Part shown: one piece after another, positions 44,601 through 52,774 of the stretch
Layout of the letters: every line of letters begins with the position of its first letter
How positions within the stretch are numbered: position 1 is the stretch's first letter
Assembly (NCBI GenBank): GCA_932294295.1
Contig: OW028579.1
Span: forward strand, 34,793,250 to 34,857,249
Reading direction: 5' to 3'
Origin: Alitta virens
Taxonomy: Eukaryota > Annelida > Polychaeta > Phyllodocida > Nereididae
DNA: 64,000 nt
Made by a program: the position numbers and the translations under genes
Notes under the pieces: model-generated
What the model was told of the DNA's origin: nothing
Database searches by the model: none
What the model saw: only the letters and a program-made list of their open reading frames with translations

Positions 44601-46440
44601 GATGATTAATAGCCAGCAATAGTTTTAGAAAGCTGTCATGCTTCTGGGTGTTTTTATCAGTAGACTGGCTCCATTCCACTCAGTATATTTTTTTACATCA
44701 CTGAAAGTACTTCAAGATACGTGATGTGTGAATTGGCTCTGTCACCAAACTGACAAACATCAGTGCAGGGCAAGGCTTATAATGGTTCATTAAGGTGTGT
44801 TTGTGATTAGGGCTTTACTTCCTGTATTTCTGCACCTGATGGGCTAATTAGGACAGGTAGGGACCATGGCAATGAGATGAAGGAGGAAACAGCCATCCAA
44901 CTTAGGCTCGACCGGGAATCGAACCCGGGACCCAGCGGTTGGAAGCCCAGAGCGCTACCTCTGAGCTAGGCCCCCGCCCTGGTTCATTAAGGTCATATTC
45001 ATATATAACGTTCTTCATTAAATATTCTCAACGACAACATTGTGACCCTGGTGATTGAGCATTACCCAATGGCAATGCAGAATGAACCTATAAAAAGATT
45101 TATTGCTGTGCCCAATATTGGTCACTATAAAGATCAAAATCTTCACCAAATATTTACCACCCTTACCACAAAGGAAGCCCAGCCTTTTCAAAGGCATTAA
45201 AACTTCGCAGTGTATGATATCGCACGTGTACATATTATACATGAAATATCATAGCAATTTACTATGGAGACATGTACTCGCCAGTGAATACAATAGGCCT
45301 ATGTGGAAAATATGGTCAGAAAGTATCCATCAGTAAGTGAAACAGATGCTCAAGTTAGTTAAAATACCACTATGGAGACAAGCCACACCATTATCTTACC
45401 CAGCTAACCCCATGGGTGGGACGCTACATTTGTATAGTACTATCAGACCTGCAAATATACCAAATTATATGGAACTTTCCTGCCACTGTCTTGGCCTCCT
45501 AATGGCAACTTTGGCAAGGGTGGTAACAATGTGGGTCAAGACTTCTATACCCTGTTCCAGATAGCATTCCAAATCGGCCCTGCATCGTTTCTATGTTGGC
45601 CACTGTTGTTACGACTTCGTATCTACATCGCCGATATCGTGCCGATTTTGAAACGATTTGAAATGCTATCTGGGGTATAGCCGACACGATGGCTGCATGT
45701 TATTAGTATTCCTTTAATTTCCTTGCTGAATAAGCCTATGGCATATAGTTATAGAGCAGCTTGTCCAACACCTCTACCAGTTGAGGTAAAAGGGATTCCC
45801 AGATAGCATTCCAAATCAGGCCAGTGTTGTCCGCCATCAGTACAACATCTTTTTGACATTGCGGACATTGCGCTGACAAAAGCACCAAACTTTGAACAGG
45901 TATAGTATAGGTCTTAACTATTCATTATTTAATCTACTGTAATATATGCATCAAAACAGTTACCTCCAGTAGGCCAGTGACCATCCCACTTGAGTAGCTC
46001 CCAGCTGTTCCTACGACACCGATGACGTCATAATTGGGAAGTCCAGTCTCGTCCATGTCCACGGTCCAATTGGTAGCGCGCGCTCCGCACGTGTTAAGTT
46101 TGCAAGCACGTGCTCTTGGAAGGAATGACGTTGACCTTGCAAGGGCTATGCTGCTTCTAGTGCAGTAGTCTAAGTTTGCAAACCCCAATGTGACCCCTGG
46201 TAATATGTTGGGGTTTTTATTAACCTGGTCTATGACATATTTGACGCTGTGTGCTATCTGGATGTAAGAGCCATAGAGGTTCCCTCCACAGATCTGGCTC
46301 GCTATGCTGCGTCTGGTAGAAATCAGTCCTCCAATCAACAAGTCACCATCAACGTACATGTCATTGACAGGGATGTCATGGTTGACAAATACTGCCTCCA
46401 CAGTCAACAGAGATGACAACAAAGCGAAAAAGATGGCCAT
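27705..46440 (-). CDS. Class C G-protein-coupled receptor, metabotropic glutamate receptor-like
   Basis: The ten coding exons (minus) are 45964-46440, 39131-39235, 38457-38723, 37165-37319, 36624-36792, 35093-35241, 34249-34489, 33793-34065, 32759-33040 and 27705-28259. All are GT-AG with phases agreeing, giving 890 aa. A signal peptide (MAIFFALLSSLLTVEA) precedes a Venus-flytrap ligand-binding domain (~30-500) with GVVGTAGSYSSGM, PLISYIASSDDLS, FARTVPPDSFQ and QEGSYSG blocks. A nine-cysteine linker follows (~505-572: CCWECHKC, CKKCP), then seven membrane spans (TM1 ~583-607) ending in FLVPKAYAALF. The roughly 50-residue Ser/Thr-rich tail is cytoplasmic. Ser and Asp are kept at places matching the amino-acid-binding Ser and Asp of mGluRs, but the second contact Thr appears to be Ser. 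The ligand is unknown: glutamate, another amino acid or an orphan role are all possible. The ATG follows acceptor TTACTTTCAG|CTAAA, so 5' UTR exons must exist upstream. The likely poly(A) signal is at 27433-27438. Confidence 0.92.
28364..28505. repeat. Palindromic MITE-like element, CAGATAGCATTCC family (divergent)
   Basis: The ends read TCCCAAATAACATGCTGG and GATTTGGGACATAACAT. The interior alternates ACATCG/CGATGT-type words. It is a diverged relative of the elements at 34.6, 43.1 and 45.6 kb. Confidence 0.5.
29040..29230 (+). mobile_element. tRNA-headed SINE (SINE-B family)
   Basis: An A-box-like TGGCCTAGTGTTT near 29047 and a B-box-like GGGTTCAATTCC near 29108 are followed by a body with GAGCTACATCTC, AAATTGCACTC and ATGCTGAGGCAAGTAA. 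The body is shared with copies at 57.35 kb and, inverted, 48.4 kb. Confidence 0.65.
29403..29589 (-). mobile_element. tRNA-derived SINE-A copy, with near-match target duplication
   Basis: The SINE-A body reads (minus) from a tRNA-like head through a core ending CAGGACGTAAAGCCC. An internal duplication of CACCTGATGGG sits near 29440-29460. Flanks GTTTAACACATA and GTTTTACACATA differ by one base. This copy's B-box is GGTTCGATTCC. Confidence 0.75.
30795..31134 (+). promoter_or_regulatory. Promoter-like CCAAT-E2F-CCAAT cluster with short downstream ORF
   Basis: Two inverted CCAAT boxes (ATTGGCTG at about 30798 and 30831) flank an exact E2F-type word TTCCCGCC (about 30811). A 57-codon ORF starts at 30960 (MSNKRRGRTYVFL) and ends at about 31133; it has no recognisable homologue. 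The cluster lies in a GPCR intron on the opposite strand to the receptor. It may be a chance grouping or a retroposed promoter fragment. Confidence 0.25.
31594..31830 (+). mobile_element. tRNA-headed SINE, third family
   Basis: An A-box-like TGGCCTAATGGC (31610) and a B-box AGATTCGAATCC (31651) lie in a tRNA-like spacing. A body of about 150 bp without match elsewhere in the window follows. The first 75 bases can fold roughly as a tRNA, but the arms are not good enough for a functional tRNA gene. Confidence 0.55.
31857..32036 (-). mobile_element. tRNA-derived SINE-A copy with 14-bp target duplication
   Basis: TATGTGTGTATGTG occurs at 31843-31856 and 32037-32050, exactly flanking the element. 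The head (minus) reads GGGGGCCTAGCTCAGAGATA, an A-box match. Confidence 0.85.
32578..32747. repeat. Palindromic MITE (AAACTTGG family) beside the GPCR exon 9 donor
   Basis: The ends are ACAGCAGTTTTCATAAACTT and, inverted, AAGTCTATGAAACCTGCTGT. The interior has CTCATTG...GGGACTG...CCAATGGGA in palindromic order and TGACATCAT. The family recurs at 36817-36982, 49105-49460 and 54843-55000. Its right end is about 11 bp from the exon 9 donor at 32758. Confidence 0.75.
33139..33240. repeat. Interspersed repeat fragment (CACCCCAAG family)
   Basis: GGCCATTGGGGTTCGAGG, then TCTTCACCCCAAGCGTT. Related fragments: 35835-35900, 36035-36110, 41750-41830, and inverted pieces near 45.1 kb. Confidence 0.45.
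33418..33560. repeat. Interspersed repeat (TTGTTTAACGCCTC family)
   Basis: The segment begins TTATTGTTTAACGCCTCATC and continues through GGGCTATGTAGAGGCTCTC to AAAATCAATAATTG. Copies lie at 35660-35940 (longest) and 55125-55245. A TG-dinucleotide run (33398-33430) precedes it. Probably a SINE. Confidence 0.7.
34639..34782. repeat. Palindromic MITE, CAGATAGCATTCC family
   Basis: The left end is CAGATAGTATATTCCAAATC; the right end is CGATTTGGAATGCTATCTGG. The interior is rich in ACATCG/CGATGT words. A second TGCTATCTGGG follows at 34770. It lies in the GPCR intron between exons 6 and 7. Confidence 0.75.
35660..35940. repeat. Longest copy of the TTGTTTAACGCCTC repeat
   Basis: It shares its first 130 bp with 33418-33560. 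It then continues through GCAATGCGCAC and CACCCCAAGTGTTTCCACCC to GTGGAGGCCCAGGAC, linking it with the CACCCCAAG fragments as one family. It lies in the GPCR intron between exons 5 and 6. Confidence 0.65.
36817..36982. repeat. Palindromic MITE (AAACTTGG family) beside the GPCR exon 5 acceptor
   Basis: The arms are ACAGCAGATTTCATAGG and GTTTCCAAGTCTCTGAG. Inside are CTCATATTGGCTGAGAG and its inverted partner CAGCCAATGAGAG, plus GACGTCATGTGG/ACATGACATCC. The proximal end is about 24 bp from the exon 5 acceptor (CTGCAG at 36793). Confidence 0.7.
37354..37430. repeat. Partial CAGATAGCATTCC-family MITE
   Basis: It begins CCCAGATATCATTCCAAATC and runs through ACAACATC words; the right arm is missing. 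It lies 35 bp upstream of the GPCR exon 4 acceptor. Confidence 0.5.
37760..38075 (+). repeat. Interspersed repeat interrupted by a SINE (filled site)
   Basis: 37760-37839 plus 38042-38072 match 43015-43120: AAATACAAA, TGAACTGAATTCC, GCTTTGGGTCTGCAGATTG, CTTGTCAAGTTGTCAGAGCC. At 43.0 kb the same sequence runs through without interruption. Confidence 0.85.
37840..38027 (-). mobile_element. tRNA-derived SINE-A copy with 14-bp target duplication
   Basis: TGTCAAGTTGTCAG occurs at 37826-37839 and 38028-38041. A GT-rich simple tail (37840-37850) marks the SINE 3' end. B-box GGTTCGATTCC is intact on the minus strand. Confidence 0.9.
38091..38361. repeat. Tandem duplication, ~137-bp unit, two copies
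   Basis: TGTTACAAGTTCACCCAA opens both units (38091 and 38228). Both continue through TTTGCCAATT, TCATGCGCTCAAT and GCCAAGAAT. Divergence of roughly a tenth suggests an old duplication inside the GPCR intron between exons 3 and 4. Confidence 0.8.
39488..39673 (-). mobile_element. tRNA-derived SINE-A copy with 13-bp target duplication
   Basis: TTTCAAATGTCAG at 39475-39487 and 39674-39686 flanks the element. The tail is GGTGGTGGTGG on the plus strand. It lies in the GPCR intron between exons 1 and 2. Confidence 0.9.
40431..40490 (+). repeat. Inverted match to the left end of the Polinton block
   Basis: CTTATCTGATAGCCAATTAA and the following ACCCCCACCCC...GACTGCCCCC are the reverse complement of 8035-8087. 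A 124-codon minus-strand frame (40089-40463) adjoins it but is unrecognised. Probably a solo fragment of the same element family. Confidence 0.5.
40781..41206. repeat. GAAA/GATA compound microsatellite, ~420 bp
   Basis: It consists of interleaved GAAA, GATA and AGAAAGATAGAAA units with internal higher-order repetition: a roughly 125-bp block starting near 40795 recurs near 40935. Flanked on the right by GGAT and GATT runs to 41265. Confidence 0.9.
41207..42960 (-). other. Part of GPCR intron 1 with simple repeats and old fragments
   Basis: It contains GATT repeats (41218-41260), a C-run (41350-41370), several AAGACCACCTC-like words (41450-41560), a TA run (41620-41655) and a CACCCCAAG-type fragment (41750-41830). 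There is also a partial inverted SINE-B (42190-42310). No coding signal. Confidence 0.5.
43015..43120 (+). repeat. Interspersed repeat, empty-site paralogue of 37.76-38.07 kb
   Basis: It contains CTTGTCAAGTTGTCAGAGCC uninterrupted at about 43080, exactly where the other copy carries the SINE and its target duplication. Confidence 0.85.
43121..43230. repeat. Palindromic MITE, CAGATAGCATTCC family
   Basis: It begins ATTCCAAATCGTTCC and ends GGCCCGATTTGGAATGCTAT then CTGGG. The interior holds ATCGGCGCGATGTCGG and further alternating words. The flank GGGTTTAACTTGCAACAA resembles that at 34753. Confidence 0.7.
44109..44236 (+). mobile_element. 5'-truncated tRNA-derived SINE-A copy, plus orientation, 14-bp target duplication
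   Basis: CTGTAATAGGTGGG lies at 44095-44108 and 44237-44250. The head begins inside the tRNA-like part (anticodon-arm side) and keeps the B-box GGTTCAATTCC. The 3' end is GCCCTAATCCACCACCACC, which shows that the family tail is a CCA/CAC run, not poly(A). Confidence 0.85.
44797..44980 (-). mobile_element. tRNA-derived SINE-A copy with 13-bp target duplication
   Basis: GGTTCATTAAGGT occurs at 44784-44796 and 44981-44993. The head (minus) GGGGGCCTAGCTCAGAGGTA matches a tRNA A-box, and GGTTCGATTCC the B-box. This is one of the cleanest copies. Confidence 0.9.
45557..45675. repeat. Palindromic MITE, CAGATAGCATTCC family (best-preserved ends)
   Basis: The ends are CCAGATAGCATTCCAAATCG and CGATTTGAAATGCTATCTGG, nearly perfect inverted repeats about 20 bp long. 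The interior is made of ATCG-containing words. Confidence 0.8.
45798..45890. repeat. Partial CAGATAGCATTCC-family MITE upstream of GPCR exon 1 donor
   Basis: CCCAGATAGCATTCCAAATC at the left, then GTTGTCCGCCATC words; the right arm is lost. It lies about 70 bp inside GPCR intron 1. Confidence 0.6.
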
Positions 46441-47929
46441 TTTAGCTGAAAGTAAAAAAGAACAAAATGCCATTTAATCAACATTAACAACATATATGAG
46501 TATCATCCCAATGAGGATGATCCCGTACATAAAACATAAACCATATTGCACTGTGGAATGGGGAGAGTTGCCAGGATTGGATCAGTGCCTCAATTGGTCA
46601 ACTCGCAATATTTACTCATTCAGAAATGGTACAATTTCATTATGTGGTCATTTAAAATATTTTTCATGCACGTTTAATTGACCCTTGTATATGGTGACGA
46701 GTTGATGCAAAGTTTTTTCGGAAATTACTCATTATACTCTGATTTCAACAGCTCTGATCTAATTTAACACAACAATTAATGAACCAGTGGAAAATTTGTG
46801 TGGTTTGAATTACAAAACTAAGTATTTTTGAGTGAGAAATAGGGTGTGTCTGTTCCCTCTAAAATTGAAAAAAAAAAAAAATTAAGTGAGCCTACCCGAT
46901 TTTTTTTGCTTTGTGTTATGAGGTTGATCATGAACATTATCTTCCCCAATTTTTGTGAAATTTGAACAAGATTTAGGTGTAGCAGTTTTGAAAACACACA
47001 TTGCCTATTGAATCAATGGAGCCGCGGAATGCCTAGATCAATATATTAGCTAATCATAACATCTATTATTGTATGTCTCTGATATTATGCATTGTATTTA
47101 AAAAATATTCGATATTTCACAAAAAGTTGACTCATGTTTCTGGTCCACTTGGTGTTTGTCTTTTATGACAGATGACTACGACCACATTGGTGGATGATTT
47201 TATTTTCCAGACAATCCCTCATACCGTATAACATTTGAATATATATATATATATATATATATACACTGTATATATATACATCATTTGTTCATATTTTAGT
47301 ATGATTTTTACAAATGGACATTTTCGAATTCTATTATATAAAAACATTACAATTATATATTTATATTCTTATAAATTGCACTAGTACAGTTACCAAGACA
47401 CTGATAAATTCGTGCAATGGGATAACAAAGTTTTAAATTTAAACTTATAACTTTTCCTTTGTAGACACTAACAGTACTCCCAGGAAAGCCAAATGCCTGA
47501 TATTAAACTTCAGGGAAACTTACATAATGACTTGTTCTCAGTTTCAGCAACAGTTTAAAGGGGCCTAGACTTCGAGAGCAAATTTGGATTTTCTATGACA
47601 AATATTATGCTGTTCACTGCACGACCAGAGGTGTTATGACATTTCTCTTTGTTCTTGACATTTCTTGTGAGACTGCAAATTGTTGAAGTTAATGTTGTTA
47701 TCAGTGTACGTATATGTTTGTCAGATCAGTCAAAAGTGTAATAGCTCAGTTTTTCACTGTTTGCTTGTTCTTAATGCTGGGCAAGAAAACACCATGAAAA
47801 ATGTGAAACCGTAAGATCCCTTGATTACTATATTGTGCAATCTTTAGGTGTCAAGATTCCAGGTGAGTTTCGCCTTATGCCAACCCGGGTGCAAGGGTAT
47901 CTGTGCTAACGTCTTCCCAGAGTAAGGTT

Positions 47930-48255
47930 TATAGTCTCCGCCATATTTACAATTACACCCTCCACATTCTTGTTCCAGCCTGAGTCTTTCTCAACTTCCT
48001 GAGGAATATATACTGCAAGTATAAAGTACCCATTTGACCTGGGAGGATGGAGCAGCCGTAGTCAGCGCATCAGATTAAGCACTCCGAATGGCAATCTACA
48101 ATTAACATCACTGCCTGTAGCCAAGTACCCATTTGTACTTGCTGTGATTCAAGAAGGATCTACTCAATTCTGCCATGTTGTGGCTGGGTTGAACCTGCAA
48201 CCTTGTGTGTAAGAGTCCAACATTTTATCCACTGGATCACTGCACCCACAGTAAC
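47930..48255. repeat. Interspersed repeat, relative at 30520-30670
   Basis: It shares CAATTACACCCT, CTCAACTT/CTTAACTCTC and a CTGAGGA-type word with 30530-30600, then AGCGCA/ACTTAGCACTC. It ends with GGTTGAACCTGCAACC, a weak B-box-like word on the plus strand. Probably an old tRNA-related SINE. Confidence 0.45.
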
Positions 48256-48389
48256 CCAAAAACTATTAGGTGTGCAATCGTTTTTTCCCACCACTGTGTT
48301 TCCCGAATCATGGGCTAATTAAATCTCTTCTGCAAACAGAAAATAACTAGAAATGTTTTCCCACTGTTCAAGAAGTGATATAATGGAAA

Positions 48390-48645
48390 GTTTAGCCCTT
48401 TAAGGCAAGTTGCTGCCACTAGCAAGGGTTGATTGATAATGGGAGAGAGGAGTCCACCCATGTTACACATTTACCCCATGGGTGGGATCTTTTACTTGCC
48501 TCAGCATAGACCTTGAGTACATGGGACTGCCAATTTAATGTCTCATCCGAATGACATCTAGTTGAGATTTAGCTCTTGAAGAGTGTCCTGGCCGGGTATC
48601 AAACCCACGACCTTCAGCAGAGCTGGTCAATGTGGAATTGGCAGA
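48390..48645 (-). mobile_element. SINE-B copy, inverted
   Basis: The minus strand reads a tRNA-like head (GGTTTGATACCC near 48597), then AGCTAAATCTCAACTAGATG, GCTGAGGCAAGTAAAAGATC and AACATGGGTGGACTCC, ending in a CTTAAAGGGC stretch. Same family as 57.35 kb. Confidence 0.65.
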
Positions 48646-49104
48646 TGCATTAAATTTCTGTCTGAGAATGGAGAAATTAGCAATTTGTTCATTGACCCTG
48701 TAATTGCAATTTCCAAGCAGAGAATTGTCAAAATACCACAACAAACAATAAATTCCTGTGAAAACGACTGTGACAAACACAAAAAGCCATGAAAAACACA
48801 AGATCTGTCAAATGACAGATCTTGAAATCTGCTTACAAAGTTTAAACCCCACTGAGTGTTCACAATTTATATCAGTATGAGGATGCTGCTTTTTACATGT
48901 AAATACACTACACAACAATTCCAATTTTTTTAAACATATGGATGGACTATCAGAACAAACCATATTGCACTATCTGTCCTGTTCCATACATACAGACAGG
49001 TGTTTAATCAATTACTCAGCAACTAGAGGGGTACTGAAATAAGTGACAAATCCTTCTGTTCCTTTGTTGATTTACTTACCTATAAAAATGATAGCCAAAT
49101 GTTT

Positions 49105-49460
49105 TACAGCTAATTTCATAGACTTGGTAGTGGTGGATTAGGGCTTTAGGTCCTGTATTTCTGCACCTGTTGGGCTAATTAGGACAGGCAGGGACCATGG
49201 CAATGAGATGATGGATGAAACAGCCATCCAACTTAGGCTTGAACTGGAATCGAACCCGGAACCCAGTGGTTGGCAGCCCAGCGCGCTACCACTGAGCTAG
49301 GCCCCCAGCACTCATAGACTTGGAGACATAACTCCAGTTGACGTTGTATAAATCCATGACTCCCATTGGTTAAGACAGTCTCTAAGCCAATGGCATTCCT
49401 GCATCATGTTTCCCATGACGTCCTTTGGTGCTTAGTTTCCAAGTCTGAGAAATTGGTTGT
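49105..49460. repeat. Palindromic MITE (AAACTTGG family) split by a nested SINE
   Basis: The left arm TTACAGCTAATTTCATAGAC (49104) is separated from the rest by a SINE-A copy. The remainder (49312-49460) contains CTCCCATTGGTTAAG, GCCAATGGCATTCC and the right arm TTAGTTTCCAAGTCTGAG. Confidence 0.8.
49128..49311 (-). mobile_element. tRNA-derived SINE-A copy nested in a MITE, 12-bp target duplication
   Basis: TCATAGACTTGG lies at 49116-49127 and 49312-49323, both being MITE-arm sequence. The nesting shows that the SINE moved after the MITE. Confidence 0.9.
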
Positions 49461-49506
49461 AATGATCTAACCCACGCAGGAAAGATACTGTGCTGGAGTG
49501 ATCCCA

Positions 49507-49624
49507 CCCAGATAGCATTGCAAATCCAGAAAACATCGTTCAAATATTAGTCATCGTCGGGAAAACATCGTATCAACATTGCTGATGACGCAATGATATC
49601 AATATGATCTGGCATGTTATCTGG
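49507..49624. repeat. Diverged CAGATAGCATTCC-family MITE
   Basis: CCCAGATAGCATTGCAAATC on the left, TCTGGCATGTTATCTGG on the right; the interior has ACATCGT repeats. Confidence 0.6.
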
Positions 49625-50009
49625 TCAACACACTCAAATGAGCAACACACTCAAACTTTCAAACTGAATCTAAGGTTATCAAAAGATAAGAATGACAGGT
49701 ACAGATGCTAAATATAATAAAGCGCATGGAGCTGTACAGTTTCTAGCCACAAAGAATACAGATACTGTATTAAAAACAAAATCGTATTTGTCTTTGCTTC
49801 ATTTTAGTCCAGGGTACATCAATCAACAATGTATACATGTGCCTCCGCGCCATATTCCGTGCAAATACCAAGATTACCCTGTGCATATGCTGTCTGACAT
49901 AATAATTTAAAGCTCTGTTCTTCTGTGTAGGGCCTATATACGCGTATTTTATCAATGTTTATACACCTCCGACTTGTCTGACTGATGATGCTTGCTGCAT
50001 TAGCTCACC

Positions 50010-50345
50010 CCAGACAACTTGCTGACATTGGGCCAATGCTGTGCCAATGTTGTGCCAATGCTAGAAGCCAAAGTTGGTAAAAGTGTCATTTTGCACATTG
50101 GCTTGGGGTGACCCAATGTAAGCTATGTTGGTCCAATGTCAGGGGGGGGGGGTGATGTAACATCTAAATGTAATGGGGTTGAGCCAATGTTGTGCCAATG
50201 TTTAGCCAGTGTGGTGCTAACAATTACATTGGGTCAACCCCTAGCCAATGTGCAAAATGATGTAAGGTCAACTTTGGCTGCCAACCTTGGCTAAACATTT
50301 GCCCAATGTCTGCATGTTATATTGTACCAGGCTAACGTCAGCTAG
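50010..50345. repeat. CCAATGT-rich palindromic element
   Basis: The words GCCAATGTTGTGCCAATG, TGGGCCAATGC, TTGGTCCAATGTC and their complements occur over ten times in about 330 bp. The left GCTGACATTGGGCCAAT pairs with the right TTTGCCCAATGTCTGC. A G9 tract sits near the middle (50142). Confidence 0.7.
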
Positions 50346-51506
50346 ATCTTGGTATGCTAAGCAATAATCATTAGCTTTTGGTACATTCAATTGAAGGTTT
50401 TCGATAAAGTTGACCCATGGGTATATTTATAGACATTTAATAGTACATGAATTCTCTGACACTAGTAGTCATTGGCTGTCTAATTAGACTTCAGAAAGTA
50501 TGGTTGCTAATCAGTGCTAATTGTCAAACTAATATAATGTAAGCTATAATATAAAAAATTTATCAAAATACACTGAACCAACATTCCTAAGTTTCAGTAA
50601 AAGATGAAAAAGAAAATCCATTCGTTTTTTTGAGTCATGATTACGAAAGTAATACAATGTATTCGATGGTTTCTAGAATGTGCATCCCATCCCACAATAG
50701 CCAATTTTGGAAGATTTTACTATTATAGAACATTAAGCCACAAATTGATTAGAAAAAACATTGCAAAAAAAAAAAAGTTTAATTGTGTATTATTATTATT
50801 CCTTCACTGTCCTTTTTTTGTGTATTATTACAAAAAAAAACATTTTAAAAAAACATAGCAAAAACCCCATATCTGGGGTTTTTGCTAACCCTGTTTGTTT
50901 TGGTGCAAATCATTGTTTTTAAATATTTAGTTTTGTTATTAATCTTGAATTTTTACTGTATATTTTATACGAATAAAGCTTATATTAATATAGTTAGTAT
51001 TTGGCAGGCCAGACTTATGTGAAGTAAAATATGTCTTAAATGCGGTCATTCTGACAATATAATGACACCCATGGCAATGTTTATATAAGGCTGACTACAT
51101 TGTTGTAATAAAACAAATCATTCAAAACATGGGTGAACTTGCTTGAAAGCAACAAATTACTTCTACACCTGATAAAACATTATTTATCTTATTCGAATAA
51201 ATGTATAGTCCGACAAACCGCCTCACGTAAAATAATTTACATATGACAGCAATGTTTCGATCTAATAATAATGTAGTGAGCCAATATCCATCAGTAGCCT
51301 CTGATGATAATTACAAGTATCCATAATTAGTGCATCATTGCATGTAACATTAAGTTACTAATTAGTTTTAAGTCTCCTCTGCAAATACACCAGAATTGAC
51401 AACAGTGGGTGGCAAATTATTACTTAAAGGTACACCCTTAATTACAGTAATACCTATTACATACACACCAAAAAGCATGATTACCAGAAACTAAGTTAAA
51501 ACTCAC

Positions 51507-51571
51507 CTTTATCAGTTTATGTTAGAGGTGATACACCATGAGCCTTTGTGGTTTTCTGCGACCAGTGCCTG
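51507..51571 (-). other. Predicted non-coding exon 2 of the GPCR (5' UTR)
   Basis: The acceptor is TTCTGTTTTGCAG|CAGG and the donor AAAG|GTGAGT, both strong, enclosing 65 nt. It contains a five-codon upstream ORF (ATG GTG TAT CAC CTC TAA). The strand and position fit the receptor, whose ATG exon starts with an acceptor at 46445. Confidence 0.45.
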
Positions 51572-51805
51572 CTGCAAAACAGAAGCATATGAAATCTAAA
51601 CCACATTCTGGTGGGATAAACAATTTGGCGCCAGGTTTACGGAACTCATGACGTAACAGTTCGTAACATAAGGGTGTTTAGCATGGCAGACTTGTTAGCT
51701 TAGTGGTAGTGAGGGGGGGGGGGGGGGGGGCTTGTGAAGTGAATGAATTATAGAGCTGAAGAGAGGCGGATATGTAGATACATGCCGGGAATGATTTATT
51801 GCAAT

Positions 51806-51942
51806 AACCTATATGGCCAAATGTGCTACGTGCGTTTTCCATGCGTTTCAATAAACGCATGGTTTTCACCTCATTTTAATTAGGCAAAACCCATGCGTTC
51901 ATCCTTTTCATGGAAAACGCATATTGCACATTTGGCCATGTT
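51806..51942. repeat. Palindromic MITE with ~32-bp arms
   Basis: ATGGCCAAATGTGCTACGTG, then CGTTTTCCATGCG, pairs with CATGGAAAACGCATATTGCA, then CATTTGGCCAT. A smaller CATGCGTTT/AAACGCATG hairpin lies inside. Related to positions 1-62. Confidence 0.8.
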
Positions 51943-52774
51943 ATATTTGTTAGAAAATATATATGTATGCATTTCTAATTAAGTAGCTATATTGAAATAA
52001 CACTGCATTACATTGTATGTACTTTCACATATAAAATATAAAGTATCCATTTATCAATTATTTTCCTATTTTCATTATGGTCCCTAGAATTCCACACAAA
52101 AACTATCACTGTATAAAAATGCATGTGAAAAACTCTGGTGTAATTCAGTCACAACAAATTTCAGGTTAGGGTCAGATTTATATATTGCTGGTCAAGAATC
52201 TCACAAACGTCAAACATACCATGAAAATATATTATGTATTGTCAATTCGGTGACTTAGTATATTTTTCAGTGGAGGTCTGCAAAAAAGGGTTGCTTAATT
52301 ACCAATTCCCCATGCCTGGCTATGATTTGTCCGAACACCTCTTGCTAAGGTATTGGGTAGGTGGGTGTATAGTCTTTCACTGCGTTTTATAGCCAGCTAA
52401 GTTAATGGATGCAAAAAGTAATCGATATGGTTCTTAATCACGTTAATTGGTGCGAATCAGCTCAGCTTTAATATAATTATATAGTTCACTGGCGGCAATG
52501 ATACTTCCTTTCCCCTTTTTACTACAAAGCATGCTAACAAAACTTTACATGGGTATACACAAAAGATATTTTCTAGCCACAAAAAAAAAGCAATATTGGC
52601 AACTTGGTATGTAAACACTAATTGTTTGGGACCAACCCCAATTTTTTGAAATTTATTTTCACAATTAAACTTAATTTACATTAATATTGCAAGCTATCCC
52701 TTAAACATACACTTAATTATCACAATCCCCATTTTGTATGACATTCAAAGTTCGTATATCCAAGTTGAACTTAC

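Larger units (their letters stand above)
46446..51506 (-). other. Predicted 5' UTR intron of the GPCR
   Basis: It lies between the acceptor before the ATG exon and the donor at 51506. It contains a TA run (47240-47278), a repeat with tRNA-like features (47930-48255), an inverted SINE-B (48390-48645) and a MITE with nested SINE (49105-49460). It also has a MITE (49507-49624), a CCAATGT-rich palindromic element (50010-50345) and a G-run (50142). No coding signal; 46500-47230 shows nothing. Confidence 0.4.

Noticed and set aside
46496..46681. 61-codon plus-strand ORF near the GPCR start
   Set aside because: No homologue recognised, short, and located in the predicted leader intron; consistent with chance.
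50637..50858. 73-codon ORF with lysine-rich end
   Set aside because: It is driven by A/T homopolymers; the composition is not protein-like.
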